Source: Taudactylus pleione
Taxonomy: Eukaryota > Chordata > Amphibia > Anura > Myobatrachidae
Direction of reading: 5' to 3'
Length of the DNA stretch: 64,000 nucleotides
NCBI GenBank assembly: GCA_031769625.1
Contig: JAUIMM010000484.1
Coordinates: forward strand, 2,108,001-2,172,000
Below are positions 63,204 to 64,000 of the stretch, one piece after another. A model generated the notes under the pieces. The model ran no database searches. It was not told the DNA's origin and was given only the letters and a program-made list of their open reading frames with translations. Made by a program: the position numbers and the translations under genes. The stretch's first letter is position 1. The number at the start of each line of letters is the position of its first letter.

Positions 63204-63497
63204 TTAAGCTGGGTACACACTAGACGACATGTGTACCCAGCGATGCGACAAGACGAATCCCGCCGACGATCCATTGCCCGACCATCTGATATGTCGGCCC
63301 CCACCACATACCAGTGCATGGAGTAGTCAGCTACATCGTCTGGTTGGACTGCATGTACAAAAGATCAGACGATGCAATTGACGACCGCACGGGAGCGCGC
63401 ACTGCACGATATAGTGCCTACGCACTGCACGATTTTAACAATTTGTCGTTCTGATGCATCGGAATCGGCCAAATCGTGTAGTGTGTAGGAGGGGCCC
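63204..63497. mobile_element. TTAA MITE, GCTGGGTACACACTAG ends
   Basis: TTAAGCTGGGTACACACTAG at the left and GTAGTGTGTAGGAGGGGCC at the right are inverted; interior AAGATCAGACGATGCAATTG. Same family as 29.6 kb. Confidence 0.65.
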
Positions 63498-63685
63498 TTT
63501 GACTCCACTTAAGTGGTTGGGAATAATCACTTACAGTTACCGGCAACCTAATTGCTGTACCTAGTGAACGCAGACTTCAGTCTACCCATTGAGGGTACAT
63601 AGCAAAAGCCTCTTCCTGACCACCCAATGACTGTACAGAGTATACGGGTTTTGTATGAAATACCGGTGGCTCAACAGCCGCCAAT

Positions 63686-63990
63686 TCAAATCCCGACAAC
63701 AGCATCCCGATGACTGAAGATCCCGACAGGGGCGGTAAGTACCATAACCCTCCACCTCTTCCCCCACTAACCCTCCCTTAGTGGTGCTTAACCCTCCCCA
63801 GAGGATGCCTAATCCTAATCTCCCCCTGGGGGTGCCTAATCCTATCCCCGAGACAGTCATACTTACCCGGCGTCTGAACGTTCGGGATTCCGGTGGTCGG
63901 GATGCCGCCGCCACCATCCTGAGCTCATTCGGGATAGTGGCATCAGCATTTTGGATTCCGGTGTCAGTATATCATCGGCCGGGATCCCGC
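63686..63990. repeat. Second copy of the CCTAACCCT-interior repeat
   Basis: CAGCATCCCGATGACTGAAG, then a CCTAATCCT-rich middle, then CGGGATTCCGGTGGTCGGGA, matching the copy at 47.04 kb. It may be cut by the window end. Confidence 0.55.
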
Positions 63991-64000
63991 GTATACAAAG

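Overview
The window looks like a vertebrate, most probably anuran amphibian, chromosome segment. It is AT-rich, has long introns, and is crowded with frog-style repeats: an L1/Tx1-like LINE, Tc1/mariner elements, hAT and TTAA-associated MITEs, and palindromic foldback MITEs. The species call is inference from repeat content and from the vertebrate form of the one clear gene.

That gene is CLUH (clustered mitochondria protein homolog), on the minus strand. I could place 25 coding exons between 47985 (start) and 11580 (stop). All have GT/AG boundaries and compatible phases. Joined, they give about 1306 residues that align end to end with human CLUH (1309 aa, from memory). The 3' UTR probably runs from 11579 to about 9.4 kb. 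CLUH is a cytosolic RNA-binding protein that supports expression of nuclear-encoded mitochondrial proteins. Upstream on the same strand, a 231-codon open exon (57688-58381) encodes an unrecognised protein with an N-terminal MGNCICC motif. Its splice phase fits the first CLUH coding exon and also a 24-nt candidate microexon (53683-53706), so it may be an alternative CLUH N-terminus or a separate gene.

Layout: 1-850 unassigned repeat-like DNA; 850-7760 a degraded L1-type LINE (minus strand) carrying a nested insertion; 7.8-11.6 kb downstream DNA and 3' UTR; 11.6-48.0 kb CLUH; 48-64 kb upstream DNA with a 2.3-kb inverted repeat, the MGNC exon, a second Tc1 element and many MITEs. Introns carry a mariner remnant (17.3-18.0 kb), a Tc1 element (28.1-29.6 kb), a 36-bp minisatellite touching a splice donor (40.95-41.74 kb), and modules of consecutive hairpins (33.6-33.8, 34.85-35.12 and 37.8-38.06 kb).

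No bacterial system, CRISPR array, tRNA or rRNA gene was seen. The most unusual material is structural: the splice-donor minisatellite, the hairpin chains, the giant inverted repeat, and four insertions with 11-15 bp target duplications and internal terminal repeats.
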